From NCBI RefSeq assembly GCF_006491595.2, contig NZ_VEVQ02000016.1:40723-104722 (forward strand): 64,000 nucleotides of DNA. The letters run 5' to 3'. Under the pieces are notes generated by a model. The model did not search any database, was not told the DNA's origin, and saw only the letters and a list, made by a program, of their open reading frames with translations. The position numbers and the translations under genes were made by a program. Origin of the DNA: Flavobacterium jejuense. GTDB taxonomy: Bacteria > Bacteroidota > Bacteroidia > Flavobacteriales > Flavobacteriaceae. Shown here one piece after another: positions 53,968 through 62,658 of this stretch (its first letter is position 1; each line of letters opens with the position of its first letter).

Positions 53968-55165
53968 TAGTTTAATTTTAGTATTCATTTCTTTTTTGGG
54001 GTTTGCCCAAAATTACAAAGGTGAAATTAGAAATATAAAAGAAGAAGGATTACATCAAATCCAACTTTCTCCAGAAGTTCGAGCTGCTGCGAATGAAAAT
54101 CTCGATTTTTTGAGACTATTTGATGTGAATAAGAAGGAAGTTCCTTATGTGATTTCAAATTTTAAAGGAGAATCAACACGATACAATGCGTTTCAGATTA
54201 TTTCAAAAAATAGTATTAAAGATTCGATTACTTCTATTATAATTGAAAATGAAACAGGGAAGAAAATCAATCAATTCAATTTGAATATTGGGAATACAGC
54301 TTTGACAAAGAGGTATTCTATCAGTGGAACTAATGACACGATAGCCTGGTTTGGTCTTGTTGCCAATGAAACTTTGTCTGATTTGGTAGCCAAAAATGGA
54401 ACCGCTTTAGAAAAGACCATTTATTTTCCAGTGAATGATTATAAGTTTTTACGAATCGATTTTAATGATAAAAATTCGTTGCCTATAAATGTGCAAGCTA
54501 TTGGTTTGTATGAGAATCAATTTTTACCAGAAGAACCTATTGAAGTCAAGGTTTTTACCTATAAGATCATAGAAGATAAAGTAAGAAAAGTGACTCAAAT
54601 TGTGTTTTCTGCGGATAAAAAATATCAAATTGATGTAATTTCTTTCTCCATTTCAACTGAATTATATGCTCGAGAAGCTAGAATTACTAGAAGAGAAGAA
54701 ATAAAAAATAAAAAAAGAGTTACAATAAGAGATGGGATTTTAAGTTCCTTTCTTCTAAGTTCAAAAATGAATTCAAAAATTATAGTTGATAATTTGAACG
54801 AAAAAGAATTTACAATTGAAATTGAAAATAAAGACAACCAACCTTTAGCAATCAAAAACATTCAATTGTTTCAAAGACCAATTACTATTATTTCAAAATT
54901 AAAAACTAATGAAAAGTACGAAATAGTAATTGATTCCACTTTTTCAAAACCTTCTTATGATTTGGCTAATTTCGTTCAAAGTTTTAGTATTGGAATGCCA
55001 AAAGGAACCATAACCAATTTTCAAAAAGTAGAAAAAGCAGAAATAAAATCTACTGAAAAATCATTTTGGCAAACCCAATTATTCATGTGGATTTGTATTG
55101 TTTTAGGAGGTGGAGTTGTGGCTTATTTTGCTTTTGGTTTATTGAAAGATATGAAAAATGAGTAA
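53954..55165 (+). CDS. DUF3999 family protein
   Basis: A 403-residue protein with signal peptide (KQFSSLILVFISFLGFAQ), a long beta-rich periplasmic part and one C-terminal membrane helix (LFMWICIVLGGGVVAYFAFGL). It is paired with DUF2339 by overlap and shares its unknown role, likely in the envelope. The start at 53954 gives the signal peptide. Confidence 0.85.
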   Translation: MKQFSSLILVFISFLGFAQNYKGEIRNIKEEGLHQIQLSPEVRAAANENLDFLRLFDVNKKEVPYVISNFKGESTRYNAFQIISKNSIKDSITSIIIENETGKKINQFNLNIGNTALTKRYSISGTNDTIAWFGLVANETLSDLVAKNGTALEKTIYFPVNDYKFLRIDFNDKNSLPINVQAIGLYENQFLPEEPIEVKVFTYKIIEDKVRKVTQIVFSADKKYQIDVISFSISTELYAREARITRREEIKNKKRVTIRDGILSSFLLSSKMNSKIIVDNLNEKEFTIEIENKDNQPLAIKNIQLFQRPITIISKLKTNEKYEIVIDSTFSKPSYDLANFVQSFSIGMPKGTITNFQKVEKAEIKSTEKSFWQTQLFMWICIVLGGGVVAYFAFGLLKDMKNE

Positions 55166-55170
55166 TTCAA

Positions 55171-55244
55171 AAATCAATTTCAACTCCAAAAATCAACTTT
55201 TAAATTACAACGTATACCTACAACTTACAACAGATAACTGAAAA
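55171..55244. repeat. Low-complexity spacer facing an inverted partner across the cupin gene
   Basis: Words AAAATCAATTTCAACTCC, CCAAAAATCAACTTTT and CCTACAACTTACAAC. The complement of the segment at 55631-55674 has the same words (CAACTTCAACGTCAATTAC, TTTCAAAAATCAATTAC), so the cupin gene sits between inverted spacers. Confidence 0.5.
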
Positions 55245-55610
55245 CTATTCCTCTTCACGATGCACTTTTTCAAAATCAAATGCAGGTTTGCAAATCGCAA
55301 TATATTCACAAGATGATTCAAAAGGATTGGAATATTGAACTCTAGTATTCGCCTCAATTTTTATGGACTGACCAGCTTCTAAAATAATAGTTTCTCCTTC
55401 AATTATAAATTGCTTTTTACCTGTAATAATATAAGTGTATTCTTCAAATTCTGGAGTTTGAAAAGGTTCACTCCAACCCGGAGGCGCAATCATATGAGCT
55501 ATAGAAATGTCTTTGTTGTTGGTTGCAACCAATCCATGATGTTCTTCAATTAGCTTTCCATCGGTTGTTGGAACAACAAAGGGTGTTTTCTGTATAAAAT
55601 ATTTTTTCAT
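55245..55610 (-). CDS. Cupin-domain protein (121 aa)
   Basis: A small beta-barrel protein with a cupin fold: PGWSEPFQTPEFEEYTYIITGK and GQSIKIEANTRVQY resemble the two cupin motifs, though the metal-binding His set is incomplete. Function not known. Inverted low-complexity spacers lie on both sides, so it could have moved or been rearranged as a unit. Confidence 0.75.
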   Translation of the reverse strand: MKKYFIQKTPFVVPTTDGKLIEEHHGLVATNNKDISIAHMIAPPGWSEPFQTPEFEEYTYIITGKKQFIIEGETIILEAGQSIKIEANTRVQYSNPFESSCEYIAICKPAFDFEKVHREEE

Positions 55611-55674
55611 AGTCTTTTATTAGATATTCTAAACTTGTAATTGATTTTTGAAATTGTAATTGACGTTGAAGTTG

Positions 55675-57216
55675 TTATTTCTTAAACATTTTCATCAAAA
55701 CACCCATTGCTCCTCTGATAAAAGTAGCGCTTGTTAAAACTTTAACAACACCTTTAGTTATTGTGTTTGATGTAGAATTACTTCTGCTTCTAGAAGATGA
55801 TGCTTTTTTAGCCTCTTTTTCAGCTTGTTTTTTAGCTTCTTCTTTTTCAGCTAATTCTTGTGCTTCTTCCATTTTCTTGCTTAAAATTTCGTAAGCGCTT
55901 TCTCTATCAATGACTTCGTTGTATTTTTTAGCTAATTTCGATTTTGAAATAGCATTATCAATTTCCGTTTCTGTTAAAACATCCATTCTACTCATTGGAG
56001 CTCTTAGCATGGTGGCAGCTAAAGGAGTTGGGATCCCTTTTTCATTTAAAGCCGTTACAAAGGCTTCTCCGATTCCCAATGAAGTAAGTACTTCATCCGT
56101 TTTGTAATATTCAGAAATTGGATAATTTTGGGAAGTTTCTTTAATAGCTTTTCTATCATTAGCAGTAAAAGCACGTAATGCATGTTGGATTTTTAAACCT
56201 AGTTGTGCCAAAACGCTACTTGGAACATCCATTGGATTTTGAGTAATAAAGTAAACTCCAATTCCTTTGGAACGAATCAATTTGACAATAGTTTCAATTT
56301 GGTCTTGTAAGGCTTTACTTGCTTGGTCGAAAATTAAATGAGCTTCATCAATAAAAATAACTAATTCTGGTCGGCCAGCATCACCTTGTTCAGGCATAGT
56401 GTTATATATTTCAGCTAATAAACTCAACATAAAGGTTGAGAATAATTTCGGTTTGTCTTGAATATCGGTTAAACGCATGATATTAATGTATCCATTTCCG
56501 TTTTGGTCAATTCGCATTAAATCATCCGTTTCGAAAGATTTTTCACCAAAAAACAATTCAGCACCTTGTTGTTCTAGTTCAATAATTTTTCGTAAAATGG
56601 AACCTGTTGATGCTGTAGAAATTCTACCATATTCTTTTTCAAACTCTTCTTTTCCTTCTTCTGTAGAATATTGAAGTGCTTTTTTGAAATCTTTCAAGTC
56701 CAATAATGGAATTTTATGGTCATCGCAATATTTAAAAATGACAGAAACAATTCCTGATTGAGTATCGTTTAAATCTAAAATTCGGGAAAATAAAACGGGT
56801 CCAAATTCAGAAACAGTAGCTCGTAAACGCACTCCATTTTGTTCTGAAATGGTCATTAGTTCTACTGGAAACCCTTTTGTTTCGTATGGAAGTGTAATTT
56901 TTGCATGACGTTCTGTAATAAAAGATTTTTCTTCACCAGGAACAGCAATGCCAGAAAAATCGCCTTTAATGTCCATCATTAAAACAGGAATTCCGTTTTG
57001 AGACAATTGTTCGGATAATACTTGAATCGTTTTAGTTTTACCAGTTCCAGTTGCTCCTGCAATTAATCCATGACGGTTTAACGTTTTTAAAGGAATTGTT
57101 ACATGTGTATTTGGAACAGGTTCGCCATCTAAAATAGCACCACCAAGCGTTATAAAATCCCCTTTACAAGTGTAGCCGTCAATTATATGTTTACTGAATT
57201 CTTCTGTTCTGCTCAT
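55675..57216 (-). CDS. HerA-like helicase/ATPase (DUF853, YjgR type)
   Basis: A 513-residue P-loop ATPase of the FtsK-HerA superfamily with Walker A GATGTGKT (54-61), Walker B LVIFIDEAH and the arginine-finger region. The C-terminal end has a Glu/Ala/Lys coiled coil (EAQELAEKEEAKKQAEKEA), a Ser-rich linker and a basic tail. It matches the stand-alone DUF853 family; no NurA or Sir2 neighbour is present, so a defence role is not suggested. Confidence 0.88.
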   Translation of the reverse strand: MSRTEEFSKHIIDGYTCKGDFITLGGAILDGEPVPNTHVTIPLKTLNRHGLIAGATGTGKTKTIQVLSEQLSQNGIPVLMMDIKGDFSGIAVPGEEKSFITERHAKITLPYETKGFPVELMTISEQNGVRLRATVSEFGPVLFSRILDLNDTQSGIVSVIFKYCDDHKIPLLDLKDFKKALQYSTEEGKEEFEKEYGRISTASTGSILRKIIELEQQGAELFFGEKSFETDDLMRIDQNGNGYINIMRLTDIQDKPKLFSTFMLSLLAEIYNTMPEQGDAGRPELVIFIDEAHLIFDQASKALQDQIETIVKLIRSKGIGVYFITQNPMDVPSSVLAQLGLKIQHALRAFTANDRKAIKETSQNYPISEYYKTDEVLTSLGIGEAFVTALNEKGIPTPLAATMLRAPMSRMDVLTETEIDNAISKSKLAKKYNEVIDRESAYEILSKKMEEAQELAEKEEAKKQAEKEAKKASSSRSRSNSTSNTITKGVVKVLTSATFIRGAMGVLMKMFKK

Positions 57217-57276
57217 TTTTTAAAATTTTCATTTCAAAAATAATAAAAAATACTTTTATAGAAGATCTTTAACGCT

Positions 57277-57978
57277 TTATTTCAATTTTGCCATTCCAAT
57301 GTTAAAGTTTAAAGCATCTAATGCTGTTCCACTATTGTTTAAAACATACTTAAATGTAACTATATCACCTGCTGCAAAGTTGTCAACTAATGTGCCTGAA
57401 GAACCCCAAGTATCGGTTGCGCTTAATACAATTGTGCCTCTAGTTGGGTAACCTATTAGTGTACCATTCTTATAAATGCCTATCACAAATTTTCTATTGC
57501 CAATTGGGACATTTTCAACTGAAAAAGCAGCGTTCATTATAAAAGTTCCAGCTTCGTTGATTCTTATCTGACCATTTCCAATAACAGTGAAAACTGAACT
57601 TGTTATTGAAGTTATTTCACTAGTATTCAGAGGGAAATTAGTGTAGTTATTATCTGAAGTTGAAATTGCGGTATCAACGCCAGGGAAATTTTTATTTAAT
57701 GAAATAGTAGGGTTAGAGGTTCTTGAAATGTTTTCCCAGCCTAAATTGGTTCTCATATATAGTGCATCATCTGAAGTGTTATAGACTACTGATCCAATTA
57801 ATGGTGTTGTTATGGCTTGCATTTGTGTATTTGTCATTCTTGGAGGTACAAAAGTTTGTGTTGTACTGTTTAGTTCAAGCATTGAAGAAGGACTAGGAGA
57901 GGTAGTTCCTATCCCAACTTGAGCATTTAGTAAAAAAGAATGAAAAGTTATTAATAAAATAGCAGTGTTCTTAATCAT
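57277..57978 (-). CDS. Secreted VGIGT-type surface protein, copy 2
   Basis: A 233-residue protein with signal peptide and the Bacteroidetes motif QVGIGTTSPSPSSMLEL, then VPPRMTNTQMQAI and a C-terminal jelly-roll-like, C1q/TNF-type region of about 130 residues. Such proteins are often found as cell-surface or fibre-like components. It lies 34 bases from the paralogue at 58013 (same strand, downstream of it). Confidence 0.75.
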   Translation of the reverse strand: MIKNTAILLITFHSFLLNAQVGIGTTSPSPSSMLELNSTTQTFVPPRMTNTQMQAITTPLIGSVVYNTSDDALYMRTNLGWENISRTSNPTISLNKNFPGVDTAISTSDNNYTNFPLNTSEITSITSSVFTVIGNGQIRINEAGTFIMNAAFSVENVPIGNRKFVIGIYKNGTLIGYPTRGTIVLSATDTWGSSGTLVDNFAAGDIVTFKYVLNNSGTALDALNFNIGMAKLK

Positions 57979-58012
57979 TTTTAAATAGGTTAAATTGCAG
58001 TTTTTTTTGTGA

Positions 58013-58690
58013 TTAATTTATTTTAATAAAACTAAATGCTGCGTAAACAAGATTTAGATTCGTATTATTATTGATTAAATATTTAATATCAATTTCATCA
58101 TTTATTCTTAGATTGAATGTCATAATACCGCTAGCTCCCCAGTAATCGTTTGAAGATTGTATGCTTTCATTTTTATTTAGAAGGCCAATTAAACTACCGT
58201 TTTTGTAAACAGCAATTGAATAAGCTTTTGTTCCACTAGGCATATTGTTTACAGATAATTGAGCACCTATCATATAGATACCATTTTCTTTAATTTTAAT
58301 CTTTCCATTAGAGATCACATCATAAGTTGAGGAATTTTGAGATAATACATTAGAACTATTTAATGGAAAATTGTAATAAGTATTGTTTGTTACAGTAAGA
58401 GTGCCTCCACTTTTCTTACAAATTAGATTTGAATTGTCTGTATCTTGCATGCTTTTCCATCCTAAGGAATTGTAGATATACAATGTGTTAAAAGTTGTGT
58501 TATATACTATGGATGATATTGATGGATGTGAAATAGCTAACATTTGTGAATTAGTCATTCTTGGAGGTACAAAAGCTTTGTCTGTTGCCGAAATTTCTAA
58601 AAGTGAAGAAGAATTAGGCGTATTTGTTCCAATACCAACTTGACTATAGCATGCATAGCCCATTAGCAATAAAGCAAAAAATGGTTTCAT
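58013..58690 (-). CDS. Secreted VGIGT-type surface protein, copy 1
   Basis: A 225-residue paralogue of 57277 with the same plan: signal peptide, QVGIGTNTPNSSSLLEI, VPPRMTNSQMLAI and the same C-terminal jelly-roll-like region. The two copies have clearly diverged (only about the first 60 residues and the GxYMI-like strand pattern stay close), so the duplication is old. Confidence 0.75.
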   Translation of the reverse strand: MKPFFALLLMGYACYSQVGIGTNTPNSSSLLEISATDKAFVPPRMTNSQMLAISHPSISSIVYNTTFNTLYIYNSLGWKSMQDTDNSNLICKKSGGTLTVTNNTYYNFPLNSSNVLSQNSSTYDVISNGKIKIKENGIYMIGAQLSVNNMPSGTKAYSIAVYKNGSLIGLLNKNESIQSSNDYWGASGIMTFNLRINDEIDIKYLINNNTNLNLVYAAFSFIKIN

Positions 58691-58814
58691 TGTGGTTAAT
58701 AATGTGTTAATAGCACTGCAAAGATAATTTTTTTTTTATTCATTTATCTTTTTTAATGTTTTTTTAACTGATTTTTAGATGTTTAAAAAAATAAATTTTT
58801 GAATTGATTTTTCT

Positions 58815-58822
58815 TACCTTTG
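58815..58822 (+). promoter_or_regulatory. -7 box (TACCTTTG) before queE
   Basis: Exact TAnnTTTG match 18 bases upstream of the queE start, in a very AT-rich spacer. Confidence 0.5.
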
Positions 58823-58840
58823 CAGACTATTTAATTAAAG

Positions 58841-59473
58841 ATGTTAGAAAAAGAAGTTCAATTAGCAGTTGATAAAGGGGAAATGTTACCCTTAATGGAG
58901 GAGTTTTATACCATTCAAGGTGAAGGGTATCATACAGGAACGGCAGCTTATTTTATAAGAATAGGAGGTTGTGATGTAGGTTGTCATTGGTGTGATGTTA
59001 AGGAAAGTTGGAATGCTGATTTGCATCCTCCAACTGCTACAAATATAATTGTTGCTAATGCCAAAAAGTATGCTGAAACGGTTGTGATTACTGGAGGCGA
59101 ACCTTTAACGTGGGATATGTCTTTGATAACACGTCTATTAAAAAACGAAGGGCTAAAAGTACATATAGAAACTTCTGGTGCTTATCCCGTTTCTGGAGAA
59201 TGGGATTGGTTTTGTTTGTCACCAAAAAAAATGAAATTACCTGTTCAAGGTGCTTATGATATTGCGAGTGAATTGAAAGTGATTATTTATAACAAACACG
59301 ATTTCCAGTTTGCTGAAGAACAAGCCGTTAAAACCAATAAAAATGCTATTTTATTTTTGCAACCTGAATGGAGTAAAAAAGAAGAAATGACACCTTTAAT
59401 TATTGATTATGTGATGAATAATCCAAAATGGAGAATTTCATTGCAAACTCATAAATATTTAAATATTCCTTAA
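58841..59473 (+). CDS. queE: 7-carboxy-7-deazaguanine synthase (radical SAM)
   Basis: Radical-SAM ring contraction step of queuosine and 7-deazaguanine synthesis. The 210-residue protein has FYTIQGEGYHTG, the cluster motif CDVGCHWC (Cys at 44, 48 and 51, the CxxxCxxC spacing), and ITGGEPL. queA (40518) is in the same window; queC, queD and queF were not found. Confidence 0.95.
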   Translation: MLEKEVQLAVDKGEMLPLMEEFYTIQGEGYHTGTAAYFIRIGGCDVGCHWCDVKESWNADLHPPTATNIIVANAKKYAETVVITGGEPLTWDMSLITRLLKNEGLKVHIETSGAYPVSGEWDWFCLSPKKMKLPVQGAYDIASELKVIIYNKHDFQFAEEQAVKTNKNAILFLQPEWSKKEEMTPLIIDYVMNNPKWRISLQTHKYLNIP

Positions 59474-59489
59474 TTAAATAAATAAAAAA

Positions 59490-59891
59490 ATGAAAAAAAT
59501 TATTGTAACTTTTATTATTGTATTAGTGTCTCAGTTAGGAATGGCTCAAGATGCTTTTAAACAGGATGTGCTAAAAGTGTTAAAGGCTTCAGGTTCTGCG
59601 GCTCAAATGGAGATGGCTAAAGATCAAGTGATGGGAAGTATTCCTGAAGATAAAAAAGCAGATTTCGCTAAAGATTTTGATGCATCATTGCCGTCATTAT
59701 ATGATAAAATGGCAAAAGTATATATGGAAATTTATTCACACGATGAAGTGAAACAAATGCTTAAATTTTATGAATCTCCTGTTGGCAAAAAAATGACAGA
59801 GAAAGCTAGTGAATTAACTAAGAGAAATATGGCCGCTGCTCAAGAATGGGGAATGGAATTGCAAGGAATGATGATGAAGTATATGCAATAG
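59490..59891 (+). CDS. DUF2059 domain secreted protein
   Basis: A 133-residue all-helical protein with signal peptide (KKIIVTFIIVLVSQLGMAQ) and the DUF2059 region (KQMLKFYESPVGKKMTEKAS). Function unknown; probably periplasmic. A terminator follows. Confidence 0.85.
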   Translation: MKKIIVTFIIVLVSQLGMAQDAFKQDVLKVLKASGSAAQMEMAKDQVMGSIPEDKKADFAKDFDASLPSLYDKMAKVYMEIYSHDEVKQMLKFYESPVGKKMTEKASELTKRNMAAAQEWGMELQGMMMKYMQ

Positions 59892-59914
59892 ATTTCAAAG
59901 AAAAACTTAATCTT

Positions 59915-59963
59915 AAAATCCCAAATTCAAATTTAGATTCAATTCAAAATTTGGGATTTTTTT
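59915..59963 (+). terminator. Intrinsic terminator after the DUF2059 gene
   Basis: The arms AAAATCCCAAATT and AATTTGGGATTTT form a 13-bp stem with a 20-base loop, followed by T. The facing methyltransferase gene ends 7 bases beyond on the other strand, so it may serve both. Confidence 0.85.
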
Positions 59964-59969
59964 GTAATT

Positions 59970-60674
59970 CTACAACGTCAGTTTCGCTAAATAATCAAAA
60001 TGGGTTCCCTCTTGTAGTAATTTACATTGCAATCCATTAGCAAAACAAGCATTTTGTAAAGTGTTATAATCTAAATATAACCAAGGGAAAATAGCTTCTG
60101 TTTCACCTTTATATTGAATTGTAAAAGTGAGTTCACCATAATAACCAGTAGCAGGAATTTCATATGCACCATCTTCATCTTGGTCAAACATATAAATAAT
60201 ATCTGAGGAGTCAATTAATATTTGTCCTTTTTTAGTTAAAAGAGATTTTAGTTTTTTAAGATAAGTTGAGATATTAGCTAGAGTGCCAAAAATGCCAGTG
60301 CCATTCATTAATAACAGTATAGTGTCAAATTGTTCTGAACTATCAAAATCTAAAATATTTTCAACTTTGATGTTTTTTAAACCTCTCAAATGACAAGCTT
60401 CAATTGCATTTGCTGAAATATCAATGCCAGTAACATCAAATCCTTTTTCTTGCAAGTATAAAGTATGACTTCCAGCACCACAACCCACATCTAAAATTTT
60501 CCCTTTAACTAATTGTAATGCTTTTTTTTCCAATTTAGGCATGTCATTAAAACTACGAAACAAATAGGAAACGCTCATTTCATCGGCTTCACTTATTGAA
60601 GTTTCAGTAATAATATCTTCTGGAAAATTATTGGTTTGATAATCTAAAATGGCTTTTCCGAATAAATCTTTCAT
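59970..60674 (-). CDS. Class I SAM-dependent methyltransferase
   Basis: A 234-residue methyltransferase with SAM motif I VGCGAGSHTLYLQEKG and motif II-like DVTGIDISANAIE. The substrate is unknown. It converges with the DUF2059 gene and diverges from the Cys-cluster gene at 60745, with a shared 70-base spacer. Confidence 0.88.
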   Translation of the reverse strand: MKDLFGKAILDYQTNNFPEDIITETSISEADEMSVSYLFRSFNDMPKLEKKALQLVKGKILDVGCGAGSHTLYLQEKGFDVTGIDISANAIEACHLRGLKNIKVENILDFDSSEQFDTILLLMNGTGIFGTLANISTYLKKLKSLLTKKGQILIDSSDIIYMFDQDEDGAYEIPATGYYGELTFTIQYKGETEAIFPWLYLDYNTLQNACFANGLQCKLLQEGTHFDYLAKLTL

Positions 60675-60717
60675 AAAAAAGTTTAGAAGTTTAAAAGGTT
60701 ATGAGTTCAAAGTTGTT

Positions 60718-60725
60718 TAATTTTG
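60718..60725 (+). promoter_or_regulatory. -7 box (TAATTTTG) before the Cys-cluster protein
   Basis: Exact TAnnTTTG match 20 bases upstream of the start at 60745. Confidence 0.4.
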
Positions 60726-60744
60726 CACAAGAAATGTAAGCTAA

Positions 60745-61242
60745 ATGTTGAAACCTCAATTAAACGAACTTGAAAAACTAGCCAAAGATACACATAAGGA
60801 AAATAAAAAGTATTTTGAGAAGCTAAAAAAGAAGACTCCTAAAAATTTAGATTATGTAATGCAAGATTTACATGAAGCTGAATTTAAAAAAACGGATTGC
60901 TTAGATTGTGCTAATTGTTGCAAGACAACAGGACCCTTATTTACTTCGGCTGATATCGAACGGATCTCAAAACATTTCAAACAAAAGCCACAACAATTTA
61001 TAAATCAGTATTTACGAATAGATGAAGATAATGATTATGTGTTACAAAGTGTGCCTTGTGCTTTTCTAGACAACGAGAATAAATGTTTTATCTATGAGGT
61101 TCGCCCAAAGGCTTGTCGTGAATTCCCGCATACTGATAGGAAAAAGTTCCAACAAATCTCGGATTTGACTTTGAAAAATGTGGCTATTTGTCCAGCAGCT
61201 TATAATATTGTAGAAAAAATGAAAGAAAAGTTACCGCTATAA
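60745..61242 (+). CDS. YkgJ-like cysteine-cluster protein
   Basis: A 165-residue protein of the Fe-S/Zn cysteine-cluster family (YkgJ type): CLDCANCCKTTGPL, CAFLDNENKCFIYEVRPKAC and CPAAYN supply about eight Cys that should bind a metal or Fe-S cluster. Function not settled. Its TAA shares its last base with the ATG of a small hydrophobic ORF. Confidence 0.85.
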   Translation: MLKPQLNELEKLAKDTHKENKKYFEKLKKKTPKNLDYVMQDLHEAEFKKTDCLDCANCCKTTGPLFTSADIERISKHFKQKPQQFINQYLRIDEDNDYVLQSVPCAFLDNENKCFIYEVRPKACREFPHTDRKKFQQISDLTLKNVAICPAAYNIVEKMKEKLPL

Positions 61243-61319
61243 TGTCTTTGGTTATATTTATTTTTATCAGTATTTATTCAATCTTATTAATAGGAATTAG
61301 TGAAAAAACATTGATATGA
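61242..61319 (+). CDS. Possible 25-aa hydrophobic peptide coupled to ykgJ-like gene
   Basis: The ATG overlaps the last base of the stop TAA (TAATG coupling). The 25 residues MSLVIFIFISIYSILLIGIS plus EKTLI form one membrane helix. It is short and lies in AT-rich DNA, so chance is possible; the TAATG coupling is the only positional support. Confidence 0.3.
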   Translation: MSLVIFIFISIYSILLIGISEKTLI

Positions 61320-61372
61320 TAAAAATATATAGTTTATGGATTGTTAATTGTTTTTCAAATTTTTCCAATCAT

Positions 61373-61411
61373 TGTCTCTCTCTCTCTTATCTCTTATCTC
61401 TTTCTACTCAT
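61373..61411. repeat. CTCTCTCTTATCTCTT low-complexity spacer
   Basis: A pyrimidine-rich repeat of CTCT and TATCTCTT words sits at the 3' end of the NamZ-like gene. A similar CTCT/ACTCTT tract occurs inside the same gene at about 62515-62570. Confidence 0.5.
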
Positions 61412-62651
61412 AAATCAAATACTTTTTTCTCATTTCTTTAAACTTTTCCAATCCAACTTTCCAAGATGTTCGAATTTCCTTTTCAGAAACCCCTCTTTCA
61501 ATTTGTTCTTGTAGTTTTTTAGTTCCAGCTAGTTTGGTAAAAAAAGCATTAAAAAATTTCGATTGGTCAGATGTTTTGTTATATGCTTTGATTAACCATT
61601 GTAATTCCAATTGGTTTACTTTTTTTATTTGGGTTAAATCTTCACCATAACAAAGTTTACCATCGTATAGTGGATTTTTTGCTCCTTCATTCGGTTTTGG
61701 AGTGAAATTAAAATCACTTTTGGGTAAATAGGGCGAACCATAAATTTGAAATTGTTTTTCCGTTCCTCTGCCTACACTCACATTCGTGCCTTCAAACAGA
61801 CACAAACTTGCATATAAGGTTATGGCTTGTGAATTGGGTAAATTAGGAGAAGGTTTAACAGGTAAATCATATGCCATTGTTCTTTGATAATTTTCACATG
61901 GAATAATTGTCAATTTAGATTGAATGCTATTATTTAACCATTTTTCTCCATTAATCATTTGTGCATATTCACCAATAGTCATTCCGTGTAATATGGGGAT
62001 TTTGTGCATACCTACAAAGCTATGATGTTCTTCTTCTAAAATAGGACCATCAATTATTCCACCATTAGGATTAGGTCTGTCTAAAACTATGAGTGGAATG
62101 TTGTTTTCTGCACAAGCTTCCATTACATAGTGTAAGGAAGATATGTAGGTGTAAAAACGAGAGCCCACATCTTGCAAGTCAAAGACTAATATGTCAATAC
62201 CAACTAATTGTTCTGGTTTTGGTTTTTTATTATTTCCGTAAAGGGATACAATTGGTAAACCTGTTTTAGTGTCTTTTCCGTCTTTAACTACTTCACCCGC
62301 ATCTGAGGTTCCTCTAAAACCATGCTCTGGAGCAAATATTTTTTGGATTGCTATTTTTTTTGACAATAAAAAGTCTACCAAATGAATATTGTTAGATAAA
62401 ATACCAGACTGATTAGTAACAACACCTACTTTTTTTTCTTTTAATAGTGGTAAATACATTTTATAATTATCAGCTCCAGTTTTTATGGCTTCAAAAGAAG
62501 AATCAATGGAAGAAACAGAATTTTCTTTGTTTTTTACTCTTTGCTCTCTACTCTCTTCTTTATTCTCTATTTTCTTAACAGAATTTCCACAAGAAAAAAT
62601 CAATAAAACCAAGAATAAAAATGTATTTTTGAAAACCAATTTACTAAGCAT
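61404..62651 (-). CDS. namZ: NamZ-like lipoprotein (DUF1343, exo-beta-N-acetylmuramidase)
   Basis: A 415-residue lipoprotein: signal peptide with lipobox LIFSCGNS (Cys about 22), then a linker, then the DUF1343 domain (VGVVTNQSG, FAPEHGFRG, YGNNKKP, DLQDVGSRFYTY, DRPNPNGG). The family, typified by NamZ, removes terminal N-acetylmuramic acid in peptidoglycan recycling. A charged, low-complexity stretch (KIENKEESREQRVKNKE) just after the lipobox corresponds to a repeat-like DNA tract and is unusual. ATG 62651 preferred to 62684 for the signal peptide. Confidence 0.88.
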   Translation of the reverse strand: MLSKLVFKNTFLFLVLLIFSCGNSVKKIENKEESREQRVKNKENSVSSIDSSFEAIKTGADNYKMYLPLLKEKKVGVVTNQSGILSNNIHLVDFLLSKKIAIQKIFAPEHGFRGTSDAGEVVKDGKDTKTGLPIVSLYGNNKKPKPEQLVGIDILVFDLQDVGSRFYTYISSLHYVMEACAENNIPLIVLDRPNPNGGIIDGPILEEEHHSFVGMHKIPILHGMTIGEYAQMINGEKWLNNSIQSKLTIIPCENYQRTMAYDLPVKPSPNLPNSQAITLYASLCLFEGTNVSVGRGTEKQFQIYGSPYLPKSDFNFTPKPNEGAKNPLYDGKLCYGEDLTQIKKVNQLELQWLIKAYNKTSDQSKFFNAFFTKLAGTKKLQEQIERGVSEKEIRTSWKVGLEKFKEMRKKYLIYE

Positions 62652-62658
62652 AAATAAT

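Noticed and set aside
55245..55610. Cupin as 3-hydroxyanthranilate dioxygenase of the kynurenine pathway
   Set aside because: Too short, lacks the HAO metal-ligand pattern, and not adjacent to kmo or kynU.
55675..57216. HerA-like ATPase as part of a phage-defence system
   Set aside because: No NurA, Sir2 or other defence gene is adjacent; sequence fits stand-alone DUF853 ATPases.
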